Assembly (NCBI RefSeq): GCF_020525925.1
Contig: NZ_CP084876.1
Location: 2,418,001 to 2,482,000 of the forward strand
Length of the DNA stretch: 64,000 bases
Reading direction: 5' to 3'
Source: Klebsiella quasipneumoniae subsp. quasipneumoniae
GTDB lineage: Bacteria; Pseudomonadota; Gammaproteobacteria; Enterobacterales; Enterobacteriaceae
Made by a program: the position numbers and the translations under genes. Positions 1 to 8,782 of this stretch are shown piece after piece. Under the pieces are notes generated by a model, which saw only the letters and a program-made list of their open reading frames with translations, was not told the DNA's origin and did no database searches. The stretch's first letter is position 1. Each line of letters opens with the position of its first letter.

Positions 1-735
1 GCCCAGGGCATTGGCCGCCAGACCGCGGAGCAGGCGGCTGCGGAAGGCGCGGCTCTGCTGCTCATCGATCGCGCGCCCTGGGTGCGCGAGCTGGCGGCGA
101 CCCTGGCGCAGTCCGGCAGTCAGGTGCTGGCGCTGGAGGCGGACCTGGAACAGTGGTCGAGCGCCGAGCAGGCATTTGCCGACGGGGTCGCGCATTTTGG
201 CCGCATCGATGTGCTTATCAATAACGTTGGGGGGACCATCTGGGCGCGGCCGTTTGCCGAATACCAGCCGGACCAGATTGAGAAAGAGATCCGCCGCTCG
301 CTGTTTCCCACCCTGTGGGGCTGCCGCGCGGCGCTGCCCTGGATGCTCAAGCAGGGCAAAGGCAGCATCGTCAACGTCTCATCGGTGGCGACGGCGGGGG
401 TCAACCGGGTGCCTTACTCGGCGGCGAAAGGCGGCGTCAATGCGCTGACCCGGTCGATCGCCATGGAGTACAGCGGCAGCGGCATCCGCATCAATGCCGT
501 CGCGCCGGGCGGGACGGAGGCGCCGCCGCGCCTGACGCCGCGTAACGACGAGCAGCCCGGTGATCAGGAGAAGGCGTGGTATCAGCAGGTGGTCGATCAG
601 ACGGTGGCCAGCAGCCTGATGCACCGCTACGGCACGCTGGCGGAACAGGCGAATGCGATCCTGTTCCTCGCCAGCGATGAGGCCAGCTATATCACCGGCG
701 TGACCCTCCCGGTGGCGGGCGGGGATCTCGGCTAA
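1..735 (+). CDS. benD: SDR dehydrogenase, BenD-like (5' end outside window)
   Basis: This short-chain dehydrogenase lacks its N-terminus because the window opens inside the Rossmann motif (the first residues read AQGIGRQ). In the benzoate pathway BenD oxidises the cis-diol carboxylate (1,6-dihydroxycyclohexa-2,4-diene-1-carboxylate) to catechol with NAD+. Visible SDR landmarks are the NNVGG motif, the catalytic YSAAK pair and the C-terminal VAGGDLG. The assignment to BenD rather than a generic SDR rests on overall recall of the sequence, especially the NRVPYSAAKGG and EAPPRLTPR segments; benABC would be expected just upstream, outside the window. The stop overlaps the convergent yddG gene by 4 bases. 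Confidence 0.75.
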   Translation, partial: AQGIGRQTAEQAAAEGAALLLIDRAPWVRELAATLAQSGSQVLALEADLEQWSSAEQAFADGVAHFGRIDVLINNVGGTIWARPFAEYQPDQIEKEIRRSLFPTLWGCRAALPWMLKQGKGSIVNVSSVATAGVNRVPYSAAKGGVNALTRSIAMEYSGSGIRINAVAPGGTEAPPRLTPRNDEQPGDQEKAWYQQVVDQTVASSLMHRYGTLAEQANAILFLASDEASYITGVTLPVAGGDLG

Positions 736-1610
736 CGGCGGGTCGCGTACCAGCAGAGCAGGGAGCCGAGACACACCATCCCGGCCCCCTGCCAGAAGGG
801 CCACGATAGCGCGGCGCTAAGCAGGATCGCCGCCAGCGCGGAGGAGAGCACCGGCGTGAAGTAGGAGGCCGCCGCCAGCAGGCTGACGTTGCCGTGGAGG
901 ATCCCCACGTTCCACGCGGCGTAGGCCAGACCGAGCGCCACCGCTACCGTCAGCAGCTTGATGCTGACCGGCCAGCTAAAGACCATCGGCGGCTGCGGCG
1001 TGGCGAGAAACTTCAGCCACAGCGTCAGCGCGGTTAACAGGACGAACAGGGTAATGGCATTTTTGCCGCGGGCATATTTGGCCGTCACCGTGCAGTAGGC
1101 CGCCCAGATAAAGGCGCCGATAAAGGCCAGCAGATAGCTGAGCGGACTGGAGATGACGTTGCTGATAATCTCGTCCAGCTGCAGGCCGTGCTCACCCCCC
1201 AACACCCAGCCGACGCCAAGCAGGGCGAGAAGCAAACCGGGGATCACCAGCCAGCTGCTTTTCTGACCATTAAACAGGATGGCGAACAGGATGGTCAGGC
1301 TGGGCCACAGGTAATTGACCATCCCCACTTCAATGGCCTGCTGACGACTGGCGGCATAGCCCAGGGATAGCGCGAGGCAGATTTCATAGCTGACGAACAG
1401 CGCGCTGCCGGCCAGCAGATAGCGGCGCGGGATCTGGCGCAGGTTAGGGAAACCGACGGTAAAAATCAGCAGCAGGCCGCTGAGGCTGTAAATCATCGCC
1501 GCGCCGCCGACCGGTCCCAGTCCTTCGCTGACGCCGCGAATCAATCCGACCATGGTGCTCCATAAAATAATGGCGGCGAAGCCGATGGTCGTGGCTCTCT
1601 TTTTCTCCAT
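732..1610 (-). CDS. yddG: Aromatic amino acid exporter YddG
   Basis: A 292-residue DMT-superfamily inner-membrane protein with about ten hydrophobic helices, matching E. coli YddG in length and sequence. YddG exports phenylalanine, tyrosine, tryptophan and some toxic analogues. It lies divergent from fdnG, exactly as in E. coli, which supports the name. The start is preceded by AGGA at normal spacing. The 3' end is convergent with the benD-like gene and overlaps it by 4 bases, so no separate terminator fits between them. Confidence 0.92.
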   Translation of the reverse strand: MEKKRATTIGFAAIILWSTMVGLIRGVSEGLGPVGGAAMIYSLSGLLLIFTVGFPNLRQIPRRYLLAGSALFVSYEICLALSLGYAASRQQAIEVGMVNYLWPSLTILFAILFNGQKSSWLVIPGLLLALLGVGWVLGGEHGLQLDEIISNVISSPLSYLLAFIGAFIWAAYCTVTAKYARGKNAITLFVLLTALTLWLKFLATPQPPMVFSWPVSIKLLTVAVALGLAYAAWNVGILHGNVSLLAAASYFTPVLSSALAAILLSAALSWPFWQGAGMVCLGSLLCWYATRR

Positions 1611-1691
1611 GCTTATCCTGAGGGTTACGCAAATGCAGCCGGCATATATATCATCTTTTTACCGCCGCGGGGCGAAATTTTCCGCCATGGG

Positions 1692-1707
1692 TAACCCCTA
1701 GGGATTA
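1692..1707. promoter_or_regulatory. Putative NarL 7-2-7 site for fdnGHI
   Basis: TAACCCC and GGGATTA form an inverted pair of NarL-type heptamers separated by TA. The centre lies about 62 bases upstream of the centre of the FNR-like site at 1755-1768. This equals the distance between the NarL (-105) and FNR (-42.5) sites of E. coli fdnG as I recall them, so nitrate activation is inferred. Confidence 0.6.
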
Positions 1708-1754
1708 GTGAAAACGGCTGCGGCTGGCGATTAAGGGGGCGTTGGTTTTGCTCC

Positions 1755-1768
1755 TTGATTTGACGCAA
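1755..1768. promoter_or_regulatory. Putative FNR site of the fdnG promoter
   Basis: TTGATTTGACGCAA matches the FNR consensus TTGAT-N4-ATCAA perfectly in the left half and at three of five positions in the right half. If it sits at about -42, transcription would begin near 1804, giving a leader of about 30 bases before fdnG. Confidence 0.65.
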
Positions 1769-1835
1769 ATTTTCCCGGGATTTTGCTGTTAGTTTCCTCC
1801 GCGCGATGAATCAACATCCTGCATGGAGGAATGCA

Positions 1836-4800
1836 ATGGACGTCAGCCGCAGAAAGTTCTTTAAGATCTGCGCAGGCGGTATGGCCGGAACCACAGCTGC
1901 CGCCCTGGGCTTTGCCCCCAAAATGGCGCTGGCTCAGGCACGCAACTACAAATTGCTGCGTGCGAAAGAGATCCGCAACACCTGCACTTACTGCTCCGTT
2001 GGCTGCGGGCTATTAATGTATAGCCTCGGCGACGGCGCGAAAAACGCCAAAGAAGCGATTTACCATATTGAAGGGGATCCGGACCATCCGGTGAGCCGCG
2101 GCGCGTTATGCCCGAAAGGCGCCGGCCTGCTGGACTATGTCCACAGCGACAACCGCCTGCGCTACCCGGAATACCGCGCGCCGGGATCTGATAAATGGCA
2201 GCGACTCTCCTGGGATGAAGCCTTCAGCCGCATCGCGCGGCTGATGAAAGCCGACCGCGACGCCAACTTTATGGAAAAGAACGAACAGGGCGTGACGGTT
2301 AACCGCTGGCTTTCCACCGGCATGCTGTGCGCTTCGGCAGCAAGTAATGAAACCGGCATGCTGACGCAAAAATTTGTGCGTTCGCTCGGCATGCTGGCGG
2401 TAGACAACCAGGCACGCGTCTGACACGGACCAACGGTAGCAAGTCTTGCTCCAACATTTGGTCGCGGTGCGATGACCAACCACTGGGTGGATATCAAAAA
2501 CGCGAACGTCGTGGTGGTGATGGGCGGCAACGCCGCGGAAGCCCACCCGGTGGGATTCCGCTGGGCGATGGAAGCGAAAAATAACAACGACGCCACGCTT
2601 ATCGTTGTCGACCCGCGCTTTACGCGTACGGCGTCGGTGGCGGATATCTATGCGCCGATTCGCTCCGGTACCGACATTACCTTCCTGTCGGGGGTCCTGC
2701 TGTACCTGATCGAACATAACAAAATCAATGCCGAGTACGTGAAGCACTACACCAACGCCAGCCTGCTGGTGCGGGATGATTTTGCCTTCGAAGAGGGGCT
2801 GTTCAGCGGCTATGATGCGGACAAACGCCAGTATGATAAATCGTCCTGGAACTACCAGTTCGATGAAAACGGCTACGCCAAACGCGATGAGACGCTCAGC
2901 CATCCGCGCTGCGTGTGGAACCTGCTGAAGCAGCACGTTTCCCGTTACACGCCGGAGGTGGTCGAAAACATCTGCGGTACGCCGAAAGCGGACTTCCTCA
3001 AGGTGTGCGACGTGCTGGCCTCAACCAGCGCCGCCGATCGCACCACCACTTTCCTGTATGCCCTGGGCTGGACGCAGCACACCGTCGGCGCGCAAAACAT
3101 TCGCACCATGGCGATGATCCAGCTGCTGCTCGGCAATATGGGTATGGCCGGCGGCGGCGTGAATGCCCTGCGCGGTCACTCTAATATTCAGGGACTGACC
3201 GACCTTGGCCTGCTGTCCACCAGCCTGCCGGGCTACCTGACGCTGCCTTCTGATAAGCAGCCGGATCTGCAGACGTATCTGACGGCCAACACGCCAAAAG
3301 CGACCCTGCCGGACCAGGTGAACTACTGGAGCAACTACCCGAAATTCTTTGTCAGCCTGATGAAGTCCTTCTACGGCGAGGCGGCGCAAAAAGAGAACGA
3401 CTGGGGCTTTGAGTGGTTACCGAAGTGGGACCAGGCTTACGACGTGATCAAGTACTTCAACATGATGGATAACGGCAACGTCACCGGCTATATCTGCCAG
3501 GGCTTTAACCCGGTGGCGTCGTTCCCGGATAAAAACAAGGTGGTTCGCAGCCTGAGCAAGCTGAAGTACATGGTGGTTATCGACCCGCTGGTGACTGAAA
3601 CCTCCACCTTCTGGCAAAACCACGGCGAGTCGAACGATGTCGACCCGTCGACGATTCAGACGGAAGTCTTCCGCCTGCCATCGACCTGCTTTGCCGAAGA
3701 GGACGGTTCGATCGCTAACTCTGGCCGCTGGCTGCAGTGGCACTGGAAAGGGCAGGACGCGCCGGGCGAGGCGCGCAACGATGGCGAAATCCTGGCCGGG
3801 ATTTACCATCGCCTGCGCGAACTGTACCGCACCGAAGGCGGTAAAGGCGCTGAGCCGCTGCTGAAGATGAGCTGGAACTACAAACAACCGGACCATCCGG
3901 AATCGGAAGAAGTTGCCAAAGAAAACAACGGCTACGCGCTGGCGGACTTGTATGACGCCAGCGGTGCTCTGGTGGCGAAGAAAGGCCAATTACTGAACAG
4001 CTTTGCGCTGTTGCGCGATGACGGCACCACCGCGTCGTCTTGCTGGATCTACAGCGGCAGCTGGACGGAGCAGGGCAACCAGATGGCGAACCGCGATAAC
4101 GCCGACCCGTCGGGTCTGGGCAATACGCTGGGCTGGGCCTGGGCGTGGCCGCTCAATCGCCGGGTGCTCTATAACCGCGCGTCAGCCGACATCAACGGCA
4201 AGCCGTGGGATGCGAAGCGGATGCTGATCCAGTGGAACGGCAGCAAGTGGGTCGGGAATGATATTGCGGACTTCAATACCGCGCCGCCGGGGAGCAACAC
4301 CGGGCCGTTTATCATGCAGCAGGAGGGGCTGGGTCGCCTGTTCGCACTGGATAAGCTGGCGGAAGGACCGTTCCCGGAACACTACGAGCCGATGGAAACC
4401 CCGCTTGGCACTAACCCGCTGCACCCGAAGGTGGTCTCCAGCCCGGTGGTGCGTGTGTATGAAGAGGACGCCATTCGCTTAGGTAAGAAGGATAAGTTCC
4501 CGTACGTCGGGACCACCTATCGTCTGACCGAACACTTCCATACCTGGACCAAGCATGCGCTGCTCAATTCCATCGCGCAGCCGGAACAGTTTGTCGAAAT
4601 CAGCGAAGGGCTGGCAAAAGCGAAAGGCATCGCCAACGGCGACCGGGTAAAAGTCAGCAGCCAGCGCGGCTTTATTCGCGCGGTGGCGGTGGTGACGCGC
4701 CGTTTGCAAACCCTCAACGTCAACGGCCAGCAGGTGGAGACCGTCGGGATCCCGCTGCACTGGGGTTTTGAAGGCGTGGCTCGCAAAGGCTATATCGCCA

Positions 4801-4883
4801 ACACCCTGACGCCGAACGTCGGCGATTCCAACTCGCAAACGCCGGAGTACAAGGCGTTTCTGGTCAACATCGAGAAAGCGTAA
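1836..4883 (+). CDS. fdnG: Formate dehydrogenase-N alpha subunit (selenoprotein)
   Basis: This is the catalytic subunit that oxidises formate at a Mo-bis-MGD centre in the periplasm and feeds electrons through FdnH and FdnI to menaquinone during nitrate respiration. The reading frame is interrupted by TGA at 2421-2423, which is codon 196 from the ATG at 1836 and corresponds to Sec196 of E. coli FdnG. With readthrough the protein is 1015 residues, the same length as in E. coli. The N-terminus carries a twin-arginine signal (SRRKFF). Cys50, 53, 57 and 92 are placed to bind a [4Fe-4S] cluster. The start at 1836 has GGAGGA five bases upstream. A standard gene caller would split this gene into two ORFs, at 1836-2423 and 2472-4883. 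Confidence 0.97.
2435..2452 (+). promoter_or_regulatory. Bacterial SECIS hairpin in fdnG
   Basis: Immediately after the TGA codon, GG (2435-2436) pairs with CC (2451-2452), T2437 is bulged, AGCAA (2438-2442) pairs with TTGCT (2446-2450), and the loop is GTC. A bulged U and a GU in the apical loop are the known SelB-binding features of the E. coli fdhF and fdnG SECIS elements. Confidence 0.88.
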
Positions 4884-4894
4884 GGAGCGATTCA

Positions 4895-5779
4895 ATGGCG
4901 ATGGAAACACAAGACATTATTAAACGCTCCGCGACCAACCCGATCACGCCCGCGCCGCGCGCGCGGGATCATAAGGCGGAAGTCGCCAAGCTTATCGATG
5001 TCTCCTCCTGCGTGGGCTGTAAAGCCTGCCAGGTGGCCTGCTCCGAGTGGAACGACATCCGCGATGAGGTGGGGCACTGCGTCGGGGTGTACGACAACCC
5101 GGCGGATCTCAGCGCTAAATCCTGGACGGTGATGCGCTTTAGCGAGACCGAACAGAACGGCAAACTGGAGTGGCTTATCCGTAAGGATGGCTGTATGCAC
5201 TGCGAAGAGCCGGGCTGCCTGAAGGCCTGCCCGTCCGCCGGGGCGATTATTCAGTACGCCAACGGCATCGTCGATTTCCAGCAGGAAAACTGCATCGGCT
5301 GCGGCTACTGCATTGCCGGGTGTCCGTTTAATGTCCCGCGTCTCAATAAAGAGGATAACCGGGTCTATAAATGCACCCTGTGCGTGGACCGGGTCAGCGT
5401 CGGTCAGGAACCGGCGTGCGTGAAAACCTGTCCGACCGGCGCGATCCACTTCGGTACGAAGAAAGAGATGCTGGAGGTGGCCGAGGAGCGGGTGGCTAAG
5501 CTGAAAAAACGCGGCTATGCCAGGGCCGGGATTTACAACCCGCAGGGCGTCGGCGGCACCCATGTGATGTACGTCCTGCATCATGCCGACCAGCCCGAGC
5601 TTTATCACAAGCTGCCTGCTGCGCCGAAGATTGATACCTCGGTGGAGCTGTGGAAAGGGATCCTGAAGCCGCTGTCGGCGGCGGGCTTTATCGCTACCTT
5701 TGCCGGGCTTATCTATCACTACATCGGTATCGGGCCAAATAAGGAAGTTGACGACGACGAGGAGGAGCATGATGAGTAA
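4895..5779 (+). CDS. fdnH: Formate dehydrogenase-N beta subunit (Fe-S)
   Basis: A 294-residue ferredoxin-like subunit that carries electrons from FdnG to FdnI through four [4Fe-4S] clusters. Cysteine groups such as [20 protein letters not shown] and [11 protein letters not shown] are visible. A single C-terminal membrane helix follows (about residues 256-278), then an acidic tail. It begins 11 bases after fdnG with GGAG upstream and overlaps fdnI by 8 bases, so the three genes form one operon. Length and sequence match E. coli FdnH. Confidence 0.96.
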   Translation: MAMETQDIIKRSATNPITPAPRARDHKAEVAKLIDVSSCVGCKACQVACSEWNDIRDEVGHCVGVYDNPADLSAKSWTVMRFSETEQNGKLEWLIRKDGCMHCEEPGCLKACPSAGAIIQYANGIVDFQQENCIGCGYCIAGCPFNVPRLNKEDNRVYKCTLCVDRVSVGQEPACVKTCPTGAIHFGTKKEMLEVAEERVAKLKKRGYARAGIYNPQGVGGTHVMYVLHHADQPELYHKLPAAPKIDTSVELWKGILKPLSAAGFIATFAGLIYHYIGIGPNKEVDDDEEEHDE

Positions 5780-6428
5780 ATCGAAGATGATAGTGCGCAC
5801 GACCTTTATCGATCGCGCCTGTCACTGGACGGTGGTGATCGCTTTCTTCCTCGTGGCGCTATCGGGTATTTCGTTTTTCTTCCCGACCCTGCAGTGGCTG
5901 ACGGAAACCTTCGGTACCCCGCAGATGGGGCGTATTCTGCACCCCTTCTTCGGAGTGCTGATTTTTATCGCCCTGATGTTTATGTTCGTGCGTTTTGTCC
6001 ATCACAACATCCCTGATAAACAGGATATCCCCTGGCTGAAAGGCATTGTGGAGGTGCTGAAAGGCAACGAGCATAAAGTGGCGCGGGTCGGTAAATATAA
6101 CGCCGGGCAAAAGATGATGTTCTGGACCATCATGAGCATGATTTTTGTGCTGCTGGTGACCGGCGTGATTATCTGGCGTCCCTGGTTTGCCCACTATTTC
6201 CCGATTCAGGTGATTCGCTACAGCCTGTTAATTCACGCGACGTCGGCCATTATTCTGATCCACGCGATCCTTATCCATATGTATATGGCGTTCTGGGTGA
6301 AGGGGTCGATTAAGGGGATGATTGAAGGCAAGGTCAGCCGCCGTTGGGCGAAGAAACATCACCCGCGCTGGTATCGCGATGTCGAACGTCTGGAGGCGAT
6401 CAAAGAGAGTCGCGAAGGGATGAAGTAA
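5772..6428 (+). CDS. fdnI: Formate dehydrogenase-N cytochrome b556 subunit
   Basis: A 218-residue membrane cytochrome with four transmembrane helices that passes electrons from FdnH to menaquinone on the cytoplasmic side. His18, a heme ligand in the E. coli structure, is present (RACHW), and further histidines lie in the predicted helices. I chose the second of two adjacent ATGs (5772) because it reproduces the E. coli N-terminus MSKSKM and sits at good spacing from GGAGGAG. It overlaps the end of fdnH, which indicates translational coupling. Confidence 0.95.
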   Translation: MSKSKMIVRTTFIDRACHWTVVIAFFLVALSGISFFFPTLQWLTETFGTPQMGRILHPFFGVLIFIALMFMFVRFVHHNIPDKQDIPWLKGIVEVLKGNEHKVARVGKYNAGQKMMFWTIMSMIFVLLVTGVIIWRPWFAHYFPIQVIRYSLLIHATSAIILIHAILIHMYMAFWVKGSIKGMIEGKVSRRWAKKHHPRWYRDVERLEAIKESREGMK

Positions 6429-6445
6429 GCCGTCTGGCCAGGAGG

Positions 6446-6474
6446 CCCGCTCCAGTTTTGCTGGAGCGGGTTTA
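6446..6474 (+). terminator. Terminator of fdnGHI
   Basis: CCCGCTCCAG (6446-6455) pairs perfectly with CTGGAGCGGG (6461-6470) around a 5-base loop, followed by TTT. It lies 17 bases after fdnI and just before the end of the convergent ccdB-like gene. Confidence 0.8.
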
Positions 6475-6795
6475 TGTGTTAGTGATTAATGCGTCCATCG
6501 CTGATATCACGGTCGTTCTTTCTTTAGCCAAATTGCAGATAAAATATTTTTTATCCAGCCTTTGCTTTGCCACGCTGGTGATTGCCGGCGTGTTGATGAA
6601 CAGTTTCTCAAACTCCATATTAATAACCGGGGCGGCAGCATGATAATGGCCGGTCAAATGAGAATGATAGCTCAGCGGCACAATTAAACGTGTACCAAGG
6701 TCATTAAAATAATCATGTTGGATTACCATTAAATAAGGTTGAAACGCATTGGTTCTCGATGATGGGTTACGAAAGATATCAAATTGTGCCGCCAT
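6472..6795 (-). CDS. ccdB: CcdB-family toxin
   Basis: A 107-residue protein resembling CcdB, whose F-plasmid version poisons DNA gyrase. It shares the family's length, the order of beta-strand segments (a QPYLMVIQHD strand and a RLIVPLSYHSHL strand) and its position immediately after a small antitoxin gene. Whether it still targets gyrase cannot be seen: the C-terminus ends DALITNT rather than the WGI needed by F-plasmid CcdB. Its ATG overlaps the antitoxin stop by one base (TAATG). The base composition is more AT-rich than its neighbours, consistent with acquisition by transfer. Confidence 0.75.
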   Translation of the reverse strand: MAAQFDIFRNPSSRTNAFQPYLMVIQHDYFNDLGTRLIVPLSYHSHLTGHYHAAAPVINMEFEKLFINTPAITSVAKQRLDKKYFICNLAKERTTVISAMDALITNT

Positions 6796-6983
6796 TAAAT
6801 CCCTCCGAAAAAAGGATCCTCTGACAACAACCCTGCACGGGCAGTGAACTCATTCAGTGCCTTAATGAATTCCTGGTCTTTTCGGCGTTTGTCCGCATCG
6901 ACGATGGTAAGTGCCTGGTTTTGCGGGTTAACCGTTGTTGTACGATCGCGAGTCTGTGACTTGTTAACGGCATTCTGTTTCAT
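6795..6983 (-). CDS. ccdA: CcdA-family antitoxin
   Basis: A 62-residue protein starting at 6983, where AAGGAG lies seven bases upstream. The C-terminal half (RKDQEFIKALNEFTARAG) resembles the toxin-binding tail of F-plasmid CcdA, while the N-terminus would be the DNA-binding part. Longer upstream in-frame starts lack a ribosome site. The stop is shared in TAATG with ccdB, the coupling expected of type II toxin-antitoxin operons, and autoregulation at its own promoter is inferred from the family. Confidence 0.7.
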   Translation of the reverse strand: MKQNAVNKSQTRDRTTTVNPQNQALTIVDADKRRKDQEFIKALNEFTARAGLLSEDPFFGGI

Positions 6984-7121
6984 TATCTGCTCCTTGTTGT
7001 TGGCGAGCTGATTATCACGCGGTGTGCGATGAAAAGAAATACCTGGTTCGGATTTGTTTTTTATTTTGCGAAGCAACTTCCAGAGGAAAGCAACCGCATG
7101 AAATATTCATGGTTATGGTAA

Positions 7122-7155
7122 TAAACCCGGCGCTGGCGTTAACCAGCGCGGCGGG
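7122..7155 (-). terminator. Terminator of ppk2
   Basis: GGCGCTGG-type arms (7129-7136 and 7143-7150) flank the loop CGTTAA, with further CCC/GGG pairing outside. On the minus strand the structure is followed by TTTATT. It lies just past the ppk2 stop. Confidence 0.6.
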
Positions 7156-7161
7156 AAATAA

Positions 7162-7980
7162 TCAGAACTTCTCCGGAATAAAGCGGAAGGGGAAATTGGT
7201 CTGTTTCATTTTGCCCATTTTGCGCTTCGGCAGCGTGACATGCTCCACTGGCAAGGCTTCGTAGGGGATCTGCGACAGCAGGTGGGTGATGATATTCAGA
7301 CGCACCCGCTTTTTATCTTCGGAGCGGGCGACGAACCACGGCGCCCAGGCGGTGTCGGTGGCGGCGAACATGGCGTCGCGGGCAGCGGTATATTCATCCC
7401 AGCGGTTGAAAGACTTGATGTCCATCGGCGAGAGCTTCCAGATCTTGCGCCCGTCGTCGATGCGATCCCGCAGGCGCCGCTCCTGCTCCTGCGGAGAGAC
7501 CTCCAGCCAGTACTTGAGCAGGATAATGCCCGACTCGACCATGCCGCGCTCCACCATCGGCGCGCCGTCGAGGAACTTCTGCACCTCCTCCGGGGTACAA
7601 AAGCCCATCACCCGTTCGACGCCGGCGCGGTTATACCAGCTGCGATCGAAAATCACGATTTCGCCAGCCGCCGGGAGGTGCTTGATATAGCGCTGAAAAT
7701 AGAGCTGACTTTTCTCGCGTTCGGTGGGCGAGGGTAAGGCGACGACCCGGAAGATCCGCGGACTGACGCGCTCGGTGATCGCCTTAATCGTGCCGCCTTT
7801 GCCGGCGCCGTCCCGGCCTTCAAAGACGATGCATACCTTCAGCCCTTTATGCACCACCCAGCGCTGCAGTTTTACCAGCTCAACGTGGAGCTTGCGCAGC
7901 GCCTTCTCGTACGCTTTATTGTCGAGCGGGGCGATCTTCACCGCCGCGTCGACAGGATGACCGCTTTTCTTATTACCCAT
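7162..7980 (-). CDS. ppk2: Polyphosphate kinase 2
   Basis: A 272-residue one-domain PPK2 that uses polyphosphate to phosphorylate nucleotides (typically ADP or GDP to the triphosphate, or the reverse). A Walker A motif GRDGAGKGG lies near residue 56, a Walker B-like FDRSWYNRAGVE near residue 111, and a lid module follows. I prefer the ATG at 7980 because GGAG lies seven bases upstream; the in-frame ATG at 7986 leaves almost no spacing. It appears monocistronic with its own terminator. Nucleotide preference cannot be read from the sequence. Confidence 0.9.
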   Translation of the reverse strand: MGNKKSGHPVDAAVKIAPLDNKAYEKALRKLHVELVKLQRWVVHKGLKVCIVFEGRDGAGKGGTIKAITERVSPRIFRVVALPSPTEREKSQLYFQRYIKHLPAAGEIVIFDRSWYNRAGVERVMGFCTPEEVQKFLDGAPMVERGMVESGIILLKYWLEVSPQEQERRLRDRIDDGRKIWKLSPMDIKSFNRWDEYTAARDAMFAATDTAWAPWFVARSEDKKRVRLNIITHLLSQIPYEALPVEHVTLPKRKMGKMKQTNFPFRFIPEKF

Positions 7981-8066
7981 CGCCATGCTCCGTGTTGCCG
8001 AGGTATCCCTTTGAAGTGTAATCCTTCACTGGCGTGGCGGTGGAAAATATTCGCGCCCGGGACGGG

Positions 8067-8504
8067 CTAGCTGACGTTCCCCGCGGCAATGACTTCCAGC
8101 CCCACTCGCTGCCCCCATGACAGCTCCAGGGTGTTACCGTCCGGGTCGGCAAAGAAAGCGAAATAGCCCACAGGATCGCCCAGCTGCTCCGGTTCCCGGC
8201 GCAGAACGCCTTCCCGCCGCGCCTGGGCGACCTTCTCATCGATCTCCGCCTGGGTGGCGCAGGCGACGCCGAGATGGCCGAACGGACCCAGCGGCGTGTC
8301 GGCAGGGTCATCACTTTGCACCAGCACCAGGGCGAAAGGTCGGGTGCGATCGCTGAGCCACGCCACTTTACGCGCCGAGGGGAGGTTGGGTTCGCGCTGG
8401 TGAATAACGGTCATCGCCGTGTAGCGGGTATAAAAATCGATGCTGCTGGCCAGACAGCGGACGGTAAAGGCGACATGGGTAAAGCCAACATCAACATTTT
8501 GCAT
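8067..8504 (-). CDS. VOC/glyoxalase-fold protein
   Basis: A 145-residue vicinal-oxygen-chelate protein. It opens with FTHVAFTVRCLASSIDFY, which supplies the usual first metal-binding histidine, contains GHLGVAC in the middle and ends with the family signature FFADPDGNTLEL including the metal-ligand glutamate. The substrate is unknown; relatives include glyoxalase I, fosfomycin or bleomycin resistance proteins and extradiol dioxygenases. The upstream region carries a SoxR-type operator inside a promoter pointing at this gene, so a role in handling redox-active or electrophilic compounds is inferred. Confidence 0.85.
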   Translation of the reverse strand: MQNVDVGFTHVAFTVRCLASSIDFYTRYTAMTVIHQREPNLPSARKVAWLSDRTRPFALVLVQSDDPADTPLGPFGHLGVACATQAEIDEKVAQARREGVLRREPEQLGDPVGYFAFFADPDGNTLELSWGQRVGLEVIAAGNVS

Positions 8505-8535
8505 GGATGATTCTCCCGAGGTGAACGATGTCTCG

Positions 8536-8566
8536 ACTTTACAACCTCAAGTTAACTTGAGATCAA
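8536..8566 (-). promoter_or_regulatory. SoxR-type (MerR-family) promoter/operator
   Basis: On the minus strand, -35 TTGATC (8566-8561) and -10 TAAAGT (8541-8536) are separated by 19 bases, the stretched spacer typical of MerR-family activators. The spacer overlaps the perfect palindrome CTCAAGTTAACTTGAG (8546-8561), the same core as the known SoxR site of the soxS promoter. It drives the VOC gene that starts 32 bases downstream of the -10. Confidence 0.75.
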
Positions 8567-8782
8567 TCCACAATGTGTCCCTGCGTGCCCACCAATTTTT
8601 ACAGGGAATTATCCACCGCCCGGCGCCTCTGCCGCCAGCAGGACCGCCAACGGCGGCGCTGGCGAGCGCATGAACGAATCAGGCCGTTGTATGGAGGATA
8701 CTGCCGTCGGGCGTTTTTAGCTGGTGTGGCGAGGCGGGATGGTCAATAATGCCGGCCGTCTCTCAATACCCCTATAAGATGT

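Noticed and set aside
2403..2472. Apparent frame break in fdnG suggesting a pseudogene
   Set aside because: The single TGA is at the known selenocysteine codon and has a SECIS hairpin right after it; the rest of the frame is intact.
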